A stretch of DNA of 64,000 bases from Kineococcus sp. NBC_00420. GTDB taxonomy: Bacteria; Actinomycetota; Actinomycetes; Actinomycetales; Kineococcaceae. Shown one piece after another: positions 8,614-17,341 of the stretch. The translations under genes and the position numbers were made by a program. A model generated the notes under the pieces. It worked only from the letters and a program-made list of their open reading frames with translations, was not told the DNA's origin and made no database searches. How positions within the stretch are numbered: the stretch's first letter is position 1; the number at the start of each line of letters is the position of its first letter. The stretch is taken from NCBI RefSeq assembly GCF_036021035.1, contig NZ_CP107930.1:2356001-2420000 (forward strand). The letters are read 5' to 3'.

Positions 8614-10214
8614 GCCGGCACGACCGCCACGAGGCCGGGCGGGGCGGCGAGGTGGTGTTCGGTGACCGACTGGAAACCCACCCCCACCCCGAGCAGCACC
8701 GCCTCCGCGAAGGGGCGCGCGACGAACTGCACGGCCACGGGCAGGTCGTCGCGGCCGCGGCCGGCGGGGACCACGAGGGCGGGGAAACCCGTGAGGTTGA
8801 ACGATGAGGTGTTGCGCGGGACGATCTCCTGCAGCGGGACGCGCTCGCCGTCGACGTCGGTGCTGAGGTCGTCGAGGTGCGGCGCGGTCGTCCCGACGCC
8901 GGGGGTGAGCAGGACGTCCACCCCCGCGGCGTCCATGACCGCGAGCTGCTCGCGCTGGGCCACGGCCCGTCCGCGCAGCGCCCGCAGGTAGTCCGCCGCG
9001 CTGGCGGCGGCACCGCGGCCGAGGCGTTTGCGGGTTCCGGCGTCGAAGAGTTCCAGGCGCTCGACGTTCGCCTCCTGGGTGGCCGTGAGCTCCCCCGAGA
9101 GGACGACCAGCGCGTCGGCGTACGCGTCGCCGGCGGTGGGGAGGTCGACGTCCACGACGAGTGCCCCGTGCGCGCGCAGGACCTCGACGGCGGCGTCCAC
9201 CGCGGCGACGACGGCCGCGTCGCAGCGTTCCTCGAACCAGCCGCGGACCCGGCCGATCCGCCGGCCCACCAACCCGCTCTGCGCCCAGACCTGGGCCGGT
9301 CCGACGCGGGGCACGTCGTGGGCGGCGGTCGGGTCCGACCCGTCCGGGCCGGTCACGACGGACAGCACCAGGGCGGCGTCGGCCGCACTGCGGGTCATCG
9401 GACCCACGTGGTCGAGCGTCCACGACAACGCCGCCACCCCGGTGCGGGGGACCAGACCGTGGGTGGGTTTCAGGCCGGTGATCCCGCACAGCGCGCTGGG
9501 GACGCGCACGGAACCCCCGGTGTCGGTGCCGAGGGCGAAGGGCAGGACGCGAGCGGCGACGGCCGCGGCGGAACCCGTCGAGGAACCCCCGGTCCAGCGG
9601 CCCGGCCGCCACGGGTTCTCGACCGCACCGTAGCGCGCGTTGACCGCGAGCCCGCACGCGAACTCGGTGGTCGCCGTCATGACGACGGGGATCGCCCCCG
9701 CGGCCCGCAACCGGGCCACGACGGTCGCGTCGCTCGTGGCGACGCGGTCACCGGTCTGGTGCGAGCCGCAGGTCACGACCGTTCCGGCGACGTCCACGAT
9801 GTCCTTGACCCCGAAGGGGATCCCCTCCAGCGGGCGGGCCTGTCCGCTCGTCCAGCGCCGGGAACTCTCCCGCGCCGCCTCGCGGGCCCCGGCGCAGACG
9901 GCGAGGAACGCCGTGGGGGCGGGACCGTCCGGACCGGTCGCGGCCAGGACGTCCTCGACCACGACGACCGGATCGGCACCGCCGGCGGCGTAGGCGCGCA
10001 GCAACCCGGCGACGCCCAGCGTCCCCTCGGGGGGCTCCGGCACCGGACCGGTGGCGGGTTCGGGGCGGGGAGCCGTGCGCAGGAACTCCTGTGCTGCAGC
10101 CGGTTCGGGGACCTCCACCGAGGGTGACGCGGGGTGCGGGCGGGCCCGGCGACCGGCCAGCAACCCCTGGAACTCGACGTCGGACGCCGCCTCGGTCCTC
10201 AACTGCTCGAGCAA
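8610..10214 (-). CDS. amidase signature-family enzyme
   Basis: This 534-residue protein belongs to the GatA/AtzF amidase family. The Ser-cisSer-Lys triad is visible: K137 in GVKDIVD, the GGSSTGS loop at 209-215, and the nucleophile S235 in DTGGSVRVPS. An extra N-terminal segment of about 65 residues precedes the amidase core (AAGGADPVVVVEDVLA). The only in-frame start that keeps that segment is TTG at 10214, behind a GGGGTAGGG stretch; a later start is possible. It lies 81 bases after rutA and is coupled to the MFS gene. Allophanate, ureido compounds or other amides are candidate substrates; none can be chosen from sequence alone. Confidence 0.85.
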   Translation of the reverse strand: MLEQLRTEAASDVEFQGLLAGRRARPHPASPSVEVPEPAAAQEFLRTAPRPEPATGPVPEPPEGTLGVAGLLRAYAAGGADPVVVVEDVLAATGPDGPAPTAFLAVCAGAREAARESSRRWTSGQARPLEGIPFGVKDIVDVAGTVVTCGSHQTGDRVATSDATVVARLRAAGAIPVVMTATTEFACGLAVNARYGAVENPWRPGRWTGGSSTGSAAAVAARVLPFALGTDTGGSVRVPSALCGITGLKPTHGLVPRTGVAALSWTLDHVGPMTRSAADAALVLSVVTGPDGSDPTAAHDVPRVGPAQVWAQSGLVGRRIGRVRGWFEERCDAAVVAAVDAAVEVLRAHGALVVDVDLPTAGDAYADALVVLSGELTATQEANVERLELFDAGTRKRLGRGAAASAADYLRALRGRAVAQREQLAVMDAAGVDVLLTPGVGTTAPHLDDLSTDVDGERVPLQEIVPRNTSSFNLTGFPALVVPAGRGRDDLPVAVQFVARPFAEAVLLGVGVGFQSVTEHHLAAPPGLVAVVPA

Positions 10215-10295
10215 CGCCCTACCCCGTTCGATCGATCGGACGTGCTGGTTCCTGGTGCCGGTTCTCGTGCTGGTTCCTCGGGCCGGTGTTACGGG

Positions 10296-11384
10296 TCAGG
10301 CCGTGGCCGGTGAGGGGGACGGGATCTGCGCCCGGCTCCGCATGAGGGGCTGGATGCGTTCACCGAAGTCGTCCATGCCCCCGAGGAAGTCGTCGAAGGT
10401 GAGCATGATGCCCTTGACCCCCGGGACCTGCGCGACCTCGTCCAGCATGCGCGCGACGGATGCGTAGGAACCCACGAGGGTCCCCATGTTGAAGTTCACG
10501 GCCCCCTCGGGCAGGGCGATGGTCTTCGCGGTGGAACCCTCACCGGCGGTGGCGTCGGCACCGGCCTCGTCGGCCTGGTAGTTCAGCGCCGCCAGGTCGG
10601 CGTTGTCGTGGTAGTCGTGCCACTTCGCCATCGCGAGTTCGTCGGTCTCGTCGGCGATGACCATGAACAGGGCCAGCGCACCGGAGTCACGACCCGAGGC
10701 CGCGACGGCCTTGACGTAGCGTTCAGCGGTGTCGCGCATGGCCTGCGGCGTGTTCACACCGGTTCCGAGCAGGAAGTCGTAGTCGGCGTGCTCGGCGGAG
10801 AACTGCATGCCGGTGTCGGACTGCCCGGCCGCGACGATGTCGATGTGTCCGGGCTTCGGCGACAGGACGCAGTCGTCCATCCGGTAGAACTCGCCCTCGA
10901 GGTCGCTACGACCCGTCTCGGTGAGTTCCCGCAGGACCTGGACGTACTCCCGGGCGCGCGCGTAGCGGTTCTGGAAGTGCTCGTCTCCGGGCCAGACGCC
11001 CATCTGCGTGTACTCACCCGGAGCCCACCCCGTCACGATGTTCACCCCGATGCGGCCGGGGGCGATCGAGTCGATCGTGGACACCATGCGGGCGACCAGC
11101 GCCGGCGGCAGGGTGAGGATCGCGGTCGAGGCGTAGAGCTTGATCTTCTCGGTGACGGCGGCCAGGCCGGCCATCAACGTGAACGACTCCAGCGCGTGGT
11201 CCCAGTACTCCGTCTCGCCGCCGAACCCGCGCAGTTTGATCATCGACAGCGCGAAGTCGAAACCGTACGCCTCGGCCTTCTGCACCACCTGCTTGTTCAG
11301 GTCGAACGTGGGCATGTACTGCGGGGAGGACTTGGAGATCAGCCACCCGTTGTTGGCGATGGGGATGAACACGCCGATGTCCAC
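10296..11384 (-). CDS. rutA: RutA-like pyrimidine monooxygenase (LLM flavin-dependent)
   Basis: This 362-residue luciferase-like flavin monooxygenase tracks E. coli RutA along its whole length: [73 protein letters not shown] and [16 protein letters not shown]. RutA uses FMNH2 and O2 to open the uracil or thymine ring. The start is GTG at 11384 with AGGAGG seven bases before. It leads an operon with an amidase, an MFS transporter, an isochorismatase-type hydrolase and pat. A LacI gene lies immediately upstream in the same direction, and a flavin reductase (RutF-like) is divergent beyond it. Together these suggest pyrimidine or related ring catabolism. Confidence 0.88.
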   Translation of the reverse strand: MDIGVFIPIANNGWLISKSSPQYMPTFDLNKQVVQKAEAYGFDFALSMIKLRGFGGETEYWDHALESFTLMAGLAAVTEKIKLYASTAILTLPPALVARMVSTIDSIAPGRIGVNIVTGWAPGEYTQMGVWPGDEHFQNRYARAREYVQVLRELTETGRSDLEGEFYRMDDCVLSPKPGHIDIVAAGQSDTGMQFSAEHADYDFLLGTGVNTPQAMRDTAERYVKAVAASGRDSGALALFMVIADETDELAMAKWHDYHDNADLAALNYQADEAGADATAGEGSTAKTIALPEGAVNFNMGTLVGSYASVARMLDEVAQVPGVKGIMLTFDDFLGGMDDFGERIQPLMRSRAQIPSPSPATA

Positions 11385-11503
11385 GAGGAACCTCCTGGTC
11401 GTCTGCTGCAGCCGTGACTGCGAATGTACGAGGGCGGTGTTGCTCGCTCGTCTCGCTCAGGTGAACGCTGTGTTTCGCCGTCGTCCCCGTCCCCCCGGGC
11501 GCG

Positions 11504-12562
11504 TCAGCGGCGCGTGGAGCCGCGCTCGACGAGCTCGACGCCGAACTCGCGGACGAGGTGCGGGGCGTCGGGGTCGGCCATCCGGGCGAACAGCGCGTCG
11601 GCCGCGACCCGGGCCATCTCGACCAGGGGCTGGCGCACCGTGGTGAGGTCGATCATCGACCAGCCGGCCCAGTCGAGGTCGTTGTAGCCCACGACCAGGA
11701 GGTCCTGCGGAACCCGCAGCCCCAGACGCCCCGCGGCGTCGAGGACCCCGAGGGCGATGTAGTCGGTGTGGCCGAACACCGCGTCCGGGCGCACGTCGGC
11801 GGGCACGTCGAGCAGCTCGAGGGCGGCGGTGAGCCCGGAGGCGGGACTGACGGGCCCGCGCCGGACGTGCGCCGGGTCCACGGACACCCCGTGCCGGCCC
11901 AGTTCCTCGGCGAACCCGGCGGCCCGCCGGGTCAGGCTGGGGTTGTCCTGCGGACCGGCCACGACCGCGATCCGGCGCGCTCCCCGCTCCCACAGGTGCC
12001 GCGCGACGAGTCGCCCACCCCCGACGTTGTCGGAGGTGATGCGGTCCACCCGTTCGCCGAGCTCGCCGTCGACGTCGCGGTTCAGCACGACGAGCGGCAA
12101 CCCCACGTCGACGAGCTCGGCGACCGCCGCGGAGTCCGTGCGCGCCGACAGGTAGACGATGCCGTCGACCAGTCCACCCCGCAGGGAGTGGAGGTCCTCC
12201 TCGAAGCGTCCGGACTCCTCGTCGTGGTCGGCGAACAGCAGCACCCGGTGCGCGCGCGCGTGGAACTGCTCCTGCAGCGTCTGCACGAGCAGCGGGAAGG
12301 AGGGGTTGCGCAGATCCCCGGAGACGATCGCGATCGTCGCCGTCCGGCGGGTGATCAGGCTGCGGGCCGAGAGGTTCACGACGTAGCCGAGCTCGCGGGC
12401 CACCTGCCGGACGCGCTCGCGCGTCTGCGGGACGACGCGGGTGTCCCCCCGCAGGGCGCGGGAGACCGTGGACTGGGAGACGCCCGCGGCCCGCGCGACG
12501 TCGTAGCCGGTCACGGGCCCGCTGCGGGCGGTCTCGGCCGGGGTGACTGCGGAGTCGCTCAC
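11504..12562 (-). CDS. LacI-family transcriptional regulator
   Basis: This 352-residue repressor has an N-terminal LacI helix-turn-helix (TGYDVARAAGVSQSTVSRAL, hinge region ARELGYVVN) and a periplasmic-binding-protein-like effector domain (TATIAIVSGDLRNPSFP through VGYNDLDWAGWSMIDLTTV). The GTG at 12562 starts a conventional N-terminus (VSDSAVTPAE); the frame is open further upstream but those residues are not family-like. It sits 119 bases before rutA and in the same direction, with divergently transcribed flavin reductase genes, so it likely controls both arms. This differs from E. coli, where the TetR-type RutR controls the rut genes. The effector is unknown. Confidence 0.88.
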   Translation of the reverse strand: MSDSAVTPAETARSGPVTGYDVARAAGVSQSTVSRALRGDTRVVPQTRERVRQVARELGYVVNLSARSLITRRTATIAIVSGDLRNPSFPLLVQTLQEQFHARAHRVLLFADHDEESGRFEEDLHSLRGGLVDGIVYLSARTDSAAVAELVDVGLPLVVLNRDVDGELGERVDRITSDNVGGGRLVARHLWERGARRIAVVAGPQDNPSLTRRAAGFAEELGRHGVSVDPAHVRRGPVSPASGLTAALELLDVPADVRPDAVFGHTDYIALGVLDAAGRLGLRVPQDLLVVGYNDLDWAGWSMIDLTTVRQPLVEMARVAADALFARMADPDAPHLVREFGVELVERGSTRR

Positions 12563-12667
12563 GGTACGGATCCAACCAGCGACCTCCCCCGAACACCGCT
12601 CCAGGACCGCGACCGCGCGGCGCAATGAGTTCGATCACTTCGGCGAAACGCTCGGGAAACAATTGCG

Positions 12668-12682
12668 GTTGACTCTGTCAAC
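12668..12682. promoter_or_regulatory. palindrome in the lacI / flavin reductase divergent promoter
   Basis: A perfect inverted repeat GTTGAC-TCT-GTCAAC lies 43 bp upstream of the flavin reductase start, in the 163-bp region between it and the lacI gene. It includes a TTGAC that could be a -35 element. Candidate operator for the LacI protein encoded next to it. Confidence 0.5.
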
Positions 12683-12725
12683 GTCACGTCATCACCACTC
12701 GACCCACGCTGGAGAGGTACCGCCC

Positions 12726-13283
12726 GTGTCCGACGCCCCTGGAACGACTCCCCTCGAACTGGTCGCCTTCGAGGACGACCCGATGGCCCTGCGCACCACC
12801 TTCGCGCTCTTCCCCTCCGGCGTCGCCGCCCTCTCCGCGATCGTCGACAGCGGCGACGGACCCGAACCCGTCGTGCTGGTGGCCTCCTCCTTCCAGGTCG
12901 GCATCTCGCTCGACCCGCCGCTCGTGCTCTTCGCCGTGCAGCACACCTCCACCAGCTGGCCCAAGCTGAAGGCGGGCGCCACCGCCGGTGGCCGCATCGG
13001 CGTCTCCGTCCTCGGCGAGGCCCACGACCTCGCGGCCCGCCAGCTGGCCTCCAAGGCCGCCGACCGCTTCGCCGGCATCGACACCACCACCCTCGACTCC
13101 GGCGCCAACTTCGTCCACGGTGCTCCCGTCTGGCTCGAGTGCTCGATCTACTCCGAGGTCCCCGCCGGTGACCACGACGTGGTCCTCCTGCAGGTCCACG
13201 CCATGGGCAACGCCCCCGACACCGAACCCCTGGTGTGGCACTCCTCCGCCTTCCGCACCCTGACCCCGAAGGCCACCGCCTGA
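12726..13283 (+). CDS. flavin reductase family protein (RutF-like)
   Basis: This 185-residue protein has the flavin_reductase fold of two-component monooxygenases: TTFALFPSGVAALSA near the N-terminus, VVLVASSFQVGISLDPPLVLFAVQ (FMN binding), GVSVLGEAHDLAARQLAS, and the C-terminal VHAMGNAPDTEPLVWHSSAFRTL. It would supply FMNH2 to RutA, matching RutF in role. The GTG at 12726 follows GGAGAGG by eight bases. It is divergent from the lacI-rutA arm, and its stop overlaps the ATG of the next gene (TGATG), so the two reductases are coupled. Confidence 0.87.
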   Translation: MSDAPGTTPLELVAFEDDPMALRTTFALFPSGVAALSAIVDSGDGPEPVVLVASSFQVGISLDPPLVLFAVQHTSTSWPKLKAGATAGGRIGVSVLGEAHDLAARQLASKAADRFAGIDTTTLDSGANFVHGAPVWLECSIYSEVPAGDHDVVLLQVHAMGNAPDTEPLVWHSSAFRTLTPKATA

Positions 13284-13822
13284 TGCGGACCGTCGTCGTC
13301 TGCGGCAACCCCAAGGTCGGTTCGCGCACCCTGACCGCCGCGACCACCACCGCGCGGCTGCTCTCCGGTGGCCCCGCCGGTGTCGGACAGGTGGACCAGG
13401 TCGTCGACGTGGCCACCCTCGGCCCCGGGCTGCTCGGCTGGGGCGACCCGACGGTGGCGCAGGCCGTGACCGACGTCGCCTCCGCCGACCTGCTCGTCGT
13501 CGCCTCACCCACCTTCAAGGCGACCTACAGCGGGCTGCTGAAGCTGTTCCTCGACCAGTTCGCGGGCGGCGAAGGGTTGCGCGGGGTCACCGCGGTCCCC
13601 CTGATGCTGGGGGCCGCCCCCACGCACGCGCTGGCTCCCGAGCTCCTGCTCAAGCCGGTGCTGTCCGAGCTGGGCGCGGCGTGCCCCGCCCCCGGGCTGT
13701 ACCTGATCGACCGCGAGGCGGAGGAGAAGGGCGCCGAGACCCCCGCCCTGGCCGCCTACGTCGAGCGCTGGGGTTCCACCCTGCTCGCGACCGCCGGTGC
13801 CGGCTCGACCCTCTCGGCGTAG
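13283..13822 (+). CDS. NAD(P)H-dependent FMN reductase
   Basis: This 179-residue flavodoxin-like reductase begins with the family pattern VVVCGNPKVGSRTLTAA and contains LVVASPTFKATYSGLLKLFLDQF, the loop that binds FMN in SsuE/MsuE-like proteins. It is coupled to the flavin reductase gene. Having two different flavin reductases beside rutA suggests that reduced flavin supply matters for the pathway, or that the second one serves another LLM monooxygenase. The last 67 bp overlap, tail to tail, the end of the minus-strand hydrolase gene; both reading frames are good, so the overlap appears real. Confidence 0.85.
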   Translation: MRTVVVCGNPKVGSRTLTAATTTARLLSGGPAGVGQVDQVVDVATLGPGLLGWGDPTVAQAVTDVASADLLVVASPTFKATYSGLLKLFLDQFAGGEGLRGVTAVPLMLGAAPTHALAPELLLKPVLSELGAACPAPGLYLIDREAEEKGAETPALAAYVERWGSTLLATAGAGSTLSA

Positions 13823-15348
13823 TAGTCGAAGGTCTCCACCCGGGCTCCGGGGGCGTCGAAGAAGGCGCTCCCGGAGTCGCGGAAACCCTGCAGCGCAGGA
13901 TCTCCCGATCCGTCGACGAGCTGTGCCGTCGCGATGTAGGCCGACCAGCCGTGGGCCTTCAGCGGGTCCTGCGCGATGTCGGCGGCGAAGCGGGGGTCGT
14001 CGCCGACGTCGCGGGCGACGACGGTGCGGTGCGCCGAACCCGCGGCGGTCTCGCCGTCGAGAGCCGGTACGAGGTCGCCCGTGTGCTCCAGCGAGAGCAC
14101 CTCGACCGAGTCCGGGACGTCGATCCCGTCGATCGGGGAACCCGCCGTCACGACGTGGGTGACGTCGAACTCCGCCCGCACCGCGGGGTCGGCGGCCAAC
14201 GCCGCCGCGGTCAACCCACCCTGGCTGTGCCCGGCGAGCATCACCGGTTGACCTGCGCCGACCCCCGCCTGCCGCATGGCCTGCACGACCGCGTCGGCCG
14301 TCGCCGTCGGTTCCCCGGCGACCGCGCGCAGGTTCGTCGTCAGGTCCATCGGGGTCCCGCCCGCCGCCGGGACCGGTGTCCAGGTCTGGGTCCCGGGGAT
14401 CTCCACGACCCACGCGACGCCGCCGTCGGCCTGGGTGACCCGTTCCAGCCGGATCCCACCCGGCGCGGGTGTCCCGGCAGGAGCCAGGCGGCCGCCCACG
14501 GAGGCCTGCCCCTCGTACCCCGTCGACTGGTGCGCGACGCCGTCGAGCACCTCGGCGATCCCGCGCGGCGGCCGGCTGGGCGTCGCCCGGGCCGTGGCCG
14601 TGGGACGGACCGCGACGCCGGTCTCCCGGAACACCGGGGCGACCGCGCCCAGGGCGGTCAGCGCCCCGGCCACGCCCGCGACCCCGTCCACCCGGGGGAA
14701 CCCCGCCGCCTCCAGCAGGTACGGGGTCGTGGCCACGACCTCCTGGGCGACCTCCGGGTGCGCCGCGAGGAACCGGCCGACCCCGCGGAGGTCGTCCGCC
14801 ACCGCGTCGTCGACGCCGGCGAACTCCTCGCCCACGTCCGCGCCGAGCTCCGACAGGTCGACGGTCCCGGTCCGCAGGACCTGCGCCACCGCCCCGGCCA
14901 GGACCCGGTACTCCGCGATCCCCACGTGCCGCAGCACGTCCGCGCCGACGAGGACGGCCGTGGCGCCGGCGATCTCGGGAGCCCACTCCACGACGGCCTG
15001 CGCCACCGCCCGTCGGGCGACGGCGACGACCGCGTCGGCGATCTCGTCACCGACGCGGTAGCGCAGGGCCGCGGTCTCGACCTCGACCGCCAGCGCGGCC
15101 AGCGTCGCGGCCGCCGCGACGGGGGTCCGACGCCCGACCAGGAGGTCCCCGATCGCCGTGGCGACCCGCGCCGCACTGGCCGGGGCGAACGCGACGCTCG
15201 CCGCGAACGCCGGGTCGACGGCGATCGAGACGAGGTCCAGTCCCACCACGCCGAGGTCGGCGGCGAGTGCGGCCAGGCGGGCGGCGGCCGCGTCCAGGGC
15301 GTCGGGGTCCACCGCGTACCCGGTGTCGACGGTGAGGCCCGCGCTCAC
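13756..15348 (-). CDS. alpha/beta hydrolase with long helical N-terminal region, coupled to a WXG100-like gene
   Basis: This 530-residue protein has an alanine-rich, mostly helical N-terminal half (about 1-250) and a C-terminal alpha/beta-hydrolase domain with the nucleophile elbow GHSQGG (Ser near 375), then AGSPID and a late AHRTVV that may carry the catalytic His. No signal peptide is visible. The GTG at 15348 overlaps the stop of the 79-residue WXG100-like gene upstream (GTGA). This pairing, a small helical protein followed by a large protein with its own helical N-terminus, is seen with type VII secretion substrates, so export by an ESX-type system is possible. Esterase or lipase activity is likely; substrate unknown. 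Confidence 0.75.
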   Translation of the reverse strand: MSAGLTVDTGYAVDPDALDAAAARLAALAADLGVVGLDLVSIAVDPAFAASVAFAPASAARVATAIGDLLVGRRTPVAAAATLAALAVEVETAALRYRVGDEIADAVVAVARRAVAQAVVEWAPEIAGATAVLVGADVLRHVGIAEYRVLAGAVAQVLRTGTVDLSELGADVGEEFAGVDDAVADDLRGVGRFLAAHPEVAQEVVATTPYLLEAAGFPRVDGVAGVAGALTALGAVAPVFRETGVAVRPTATARATPSRPPRGIAEVLDGVAHQSTGYEGQASVGGRLAPAGTPAPGGIRLERVTQADGGVAWVVEIPGTQTWTPVPAAGGTPMDLTTNLRAVAGEPTATADAVVQAMRQAGVGAGQPVMLAGHSQGGLTAAALAADPAVRAEFDVTHVVTAGSPIDGIDVPDSVEVLSLEHTGDLVPALDGETAAGSAHRTVVARDVGDDPRFAADIAQDPLKAHGWSAYIATAQLVDGSGDPALQGFRDSGSAFFDAPGARVETFDYYAERVEPAPAVASRVEPQRST

Positions 15349-15584
15349 GACGCCACCAGCTCGAGCGCGCGGACGTGCTCGGTCACCCTCCCCGACAACC
15401 GGTCGCACGTCTCGGCGACCCCGGCGACCTCCTGGACCGCGTCGCCCAGCCGCGCCCGGAACCGGGCCGCCGCCAGTCCCGTCCAGTCGCCCGTGCCCAC
15501 CGCACCCAGCTGCCGGTGCACCGACCGCACCCGTTCGGCCACCTCCTCCACCCGGCGCGTCAACGCCACCTGCCCCAGATCCAT
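15345..15584 (-). CDS. WXG100-like small helical protein
   Basis: This 79-residue protein is almost entirely helical: a first amphipathic helix (about 5-28), a turn with GDWTGLAAARFRARL in which W32 and G34 fit the WxG motif, and a second helix to the end. That is the size and shape of WXG100/ESX-like proteins. The ATG at 15584 follows GAGAAGGA; the longer frame upstream is a shadow of the fructosamine kinase gene on the other strand. It is coupled to the alpha/beta hydrolase gene. No ESX secretion genes are in the window, so export is inference only. Confidence 0.65.
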   Translation of the reverse strand: MDLGQVALTRRVEEVAERVRSVHRQLGAVGTGDWTGLAAARFRARLGDAVQEVAGVAETCDRLSGRVTEHVRALELVAS

Positions 15585-15719
15585 CCGTCCTTCTCCCTCC
15601 GTGGAACCCCAGCCCGTGGACGGTAGGCAGGCGAGGGTGGCGTCGTCGGGGACCGGCGACGGTCTGTGGACGGCCCGGCCCGACGTGCCCGCTGTGGAGA
15701 CCGCGGTGACCATGGACCG

Positions 15720-16520
15720 GTGCCGTCCACCGCCTTCGTGAAGCAGCAGACCGGGGTACCCGCCGCCGCCTTCGCCGCCGAGGCCGCGGGGCTGCGGTGG
15801 CTCGCGGACGCCGGCGGGGTCGCCGTCTGCCCGGTGCTCGAGGTGCGCCCCGACGCCCTGGTCCTGGAGCGGGTCCGCGAGCAGCGTCCCGACGCACGGG
15901 CGGCCGAACGGTTCGGACGTGACCTCGCCCGCACCCACGCCGCCGGGGCGCCGCGCTTCGGGGCTCCACCTCCCGGCATGGACGGCGACGCCTGGATCGC
16001 GACCCTCCCGCTGCCCATGACCAGGCCCATGACCAGGGACGTGACCAGGGACGACGCGGGCTGGGGGACGTTCTACGCCGAGCAGCGCGTGCAGCCCTAC
16101 CTCCGCCTGGCGCGGGACGCGGGCACGTTCGACGCCGCCGAGGTGGCTGTCGTGGAACGGGTCTGCGAGCGGCTCACGGCCGAGGACCCGGCCCTGGTCG
16201 CGGGGGCGGGCAAGCCGGCGCGCCTGCACGGCGACCTCTGGTCGGGCAACGTCCTGTGGTCCGCCGACGGCGCCGTCCTCATCGACCCCGCCGCCCACGG
16301 CGGGCACCCCGAGACCGACCTCGCGATGCTGGAGCTGTTCGGGCTGCCGCACCTGGCGCGCGTCCTCGACGCCTACGGGGAGGCGGCCGGTACCCCGGAC
16401 GGCCGGCGGGAGCGCGTCCCGCTGCACCAGCTGCACCCGTTGCTGGTGCACGCCGTCCTCTTCGGCGGCGCGTACGCCGCGCAGGCGCTCGAGGCCGCGC
16501 AGAGGGTGTCGGCCCTGTGA
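15720..16520 (+). CDS. fructosamine kinase family protein
   Basis: This 266-residue protein has the fructosamine/ketosamine-3-kinase fold: AFVKQQTGVPAAAFAAEAAGL (lysine of the N-lobe), LERV.EQ hinge, and catalytic loop ARLHGDLWSGNVLWSADG followed by LIDPAAHGGHPETDLAMLELFG, the metal-binding region. It probably phosphorylates glycated lysines or small ketosamines so that they deglycate. The N-terminus is short, as in other actinobacterial members. The GTG at 15720 is the most likely start although its ribosome site is weak. It is divergent from the WXG100-like gene and its stop overlaps the start of the MOSC gene (GTGA). Confidence 0.85.
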   Translation: MPSTAFVKQQTGVPAAAFAAEAAGLRWLADAGGVAVCPVLEVRPDALVLERVREQRPDARAAERFGRDLARTHAAGAPRFGAPPPGMDGDAWIATLPLPMTRPMTRDVTRDDAGWGTFYAEQRVQPYLRLARDAGTFDAAEVAVVERVCERLTAEDPALVAGAGKPARLHGDLWSGNVLWSADGAVLIDPAAHGGHPETDLAMLELFGLPHLARVLDAYGEAAGTPDGRRERVPLHQLHPLLVHAVLFGGAYAAQALEAAQRVSAL

Positions 16521-17083
16521 CGCACAGCTACCCCGTCGAGGTCCTGCACCTGCTCGTCTCCCCCGAGCACGCCTACTTCGGCCGTCCCCGCGAGGGCGCC
16601 GCCGACGTCGAGACCCACGACCTCGACACGGTGGAGGTCGTGGCGGGCAAGGGGATCCGCGGCGACCGGTTCTTCGGCAAGGCCGCGCACATGGACGCCG
16701 CGATCACGTTCCTGGCCATCGAGGCGTGGGAGGCGGTCGCCCACGACCTCGGACTGGCCGCGGTCCCGGACCCGCTGCTGGCCCGGCGCAACGTCGTGGT
16801 CCGCGGCGTCGAGCTGGACCCGCTGCGGGGGCACGACTTCGACCTGGTGACGGCCGTGGGGTCGGTGACCGTCCACGGCGGACGTCCGGCCGCCCCGTGC
16901 GCGTGGATGGACCGGATGGTCGCCGACGGCGCCCACGCCGCGTTGCGCGGCCGCGGCGGGTTGCGCTGCACCCCGCTGAGCGACGGCAGGATCGCCCGCG
17001 GGCCGGGGGTGCTGCACTCCCCCGTCGAGCTCGACCCCGATCGGGCCGGGGAGGCCGTGCGGCGGCGGACCCCGCTGCCCTGA
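16517..17083 (+). CDS. MOSC domain-containing protein
   Basis: This 188-residue protein carries a MOSC domain, the C-terminal domain of molybdenum cofactor sulfurases. Key features are GKGIRGDRFFGK at 44-55 and the conserved cysteine C128 in RPAAPCAWMD. Stand-alone MOSC proteins may carry sulfur or bind the cofactor. The GTG start overlaps the stop of the kinase gene, which argues for this start and for co-transcription. A molybdopterin oxidoreductase is encoded about 5 kb downstream, but no direct link is seen. Confidence 0.83.
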   Translation: MTHSYPVEVLHLLVSPEHAYFGRPREGAADVETHDLDTVEVVAGKGIRGDRFFGKAAHMDAAITFLAIEAWEAVAHDLGLAAVPDPLLARRNVVVRGVELDPLRGHDFDLVTAVGSVTVHGGRPAAPCAWMDRMVADGAHAALRGRGGLRCTPLSDGRIARGPGVLHSPVELDPDRAGEAVRRRTPLP

Positions 17084-17119
17084 GGTGCGCACGGACCGGG
17101 TCGACGCCACGGTGGAACC

Positions 17120-17320
17120 ATGGTGAAGAAGGGCGACGAGGTCAGCTGGAACACCCCGCAGGGCAGGACCGAAGGGGAGGTCGTCGAGGAGAAGACCGAC
17201 GACTTCGAGCTCTACGGCAAGCACCGCAAGGCCTCCGAGGACGACCCGCAGGTGATCGTCAAGAGCGGCAAGTCCGGCAAGGAGGCCGCCCACAAGGAGT
17301 CCTCCGTCGACGAGACCTGA
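17120..17320 (+). CDS. DUF2945 (HVA1/Tudor-like) small protein
   Basis: This 66-residue cytoplasmic protein begins MVKKGDEVSWNTPQGRTEGEV and ends with KSGKSGKEAAHK, the typical pattern of the DUF2945 family, a small SH3/Tudor-like fold found singly in many bacteria. Function is unknown. It lies 36 bases after the MOSC gene and 21 bases before purB, so it may be co-transcribed with either. Confidence 0.85.
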   Translation: MVKKGDEVSWNTPQGRTEGEVVEEKTDDFELYGKHRKASEDDPQVIVKSGKSGKEAAHKESSVDET

Positions 17321-17341
17321 CTCCCGCGGGGGCGTGGGACC

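Noticed and set aside
6667-8991. 774-codon plus-strand frame opposite the MFS and amidase genes
   Set aside because: No family resemblance and very biased composition (Arg, Gly, Asp, Gln); the minus strand encodes recognisable proteins in the same place.
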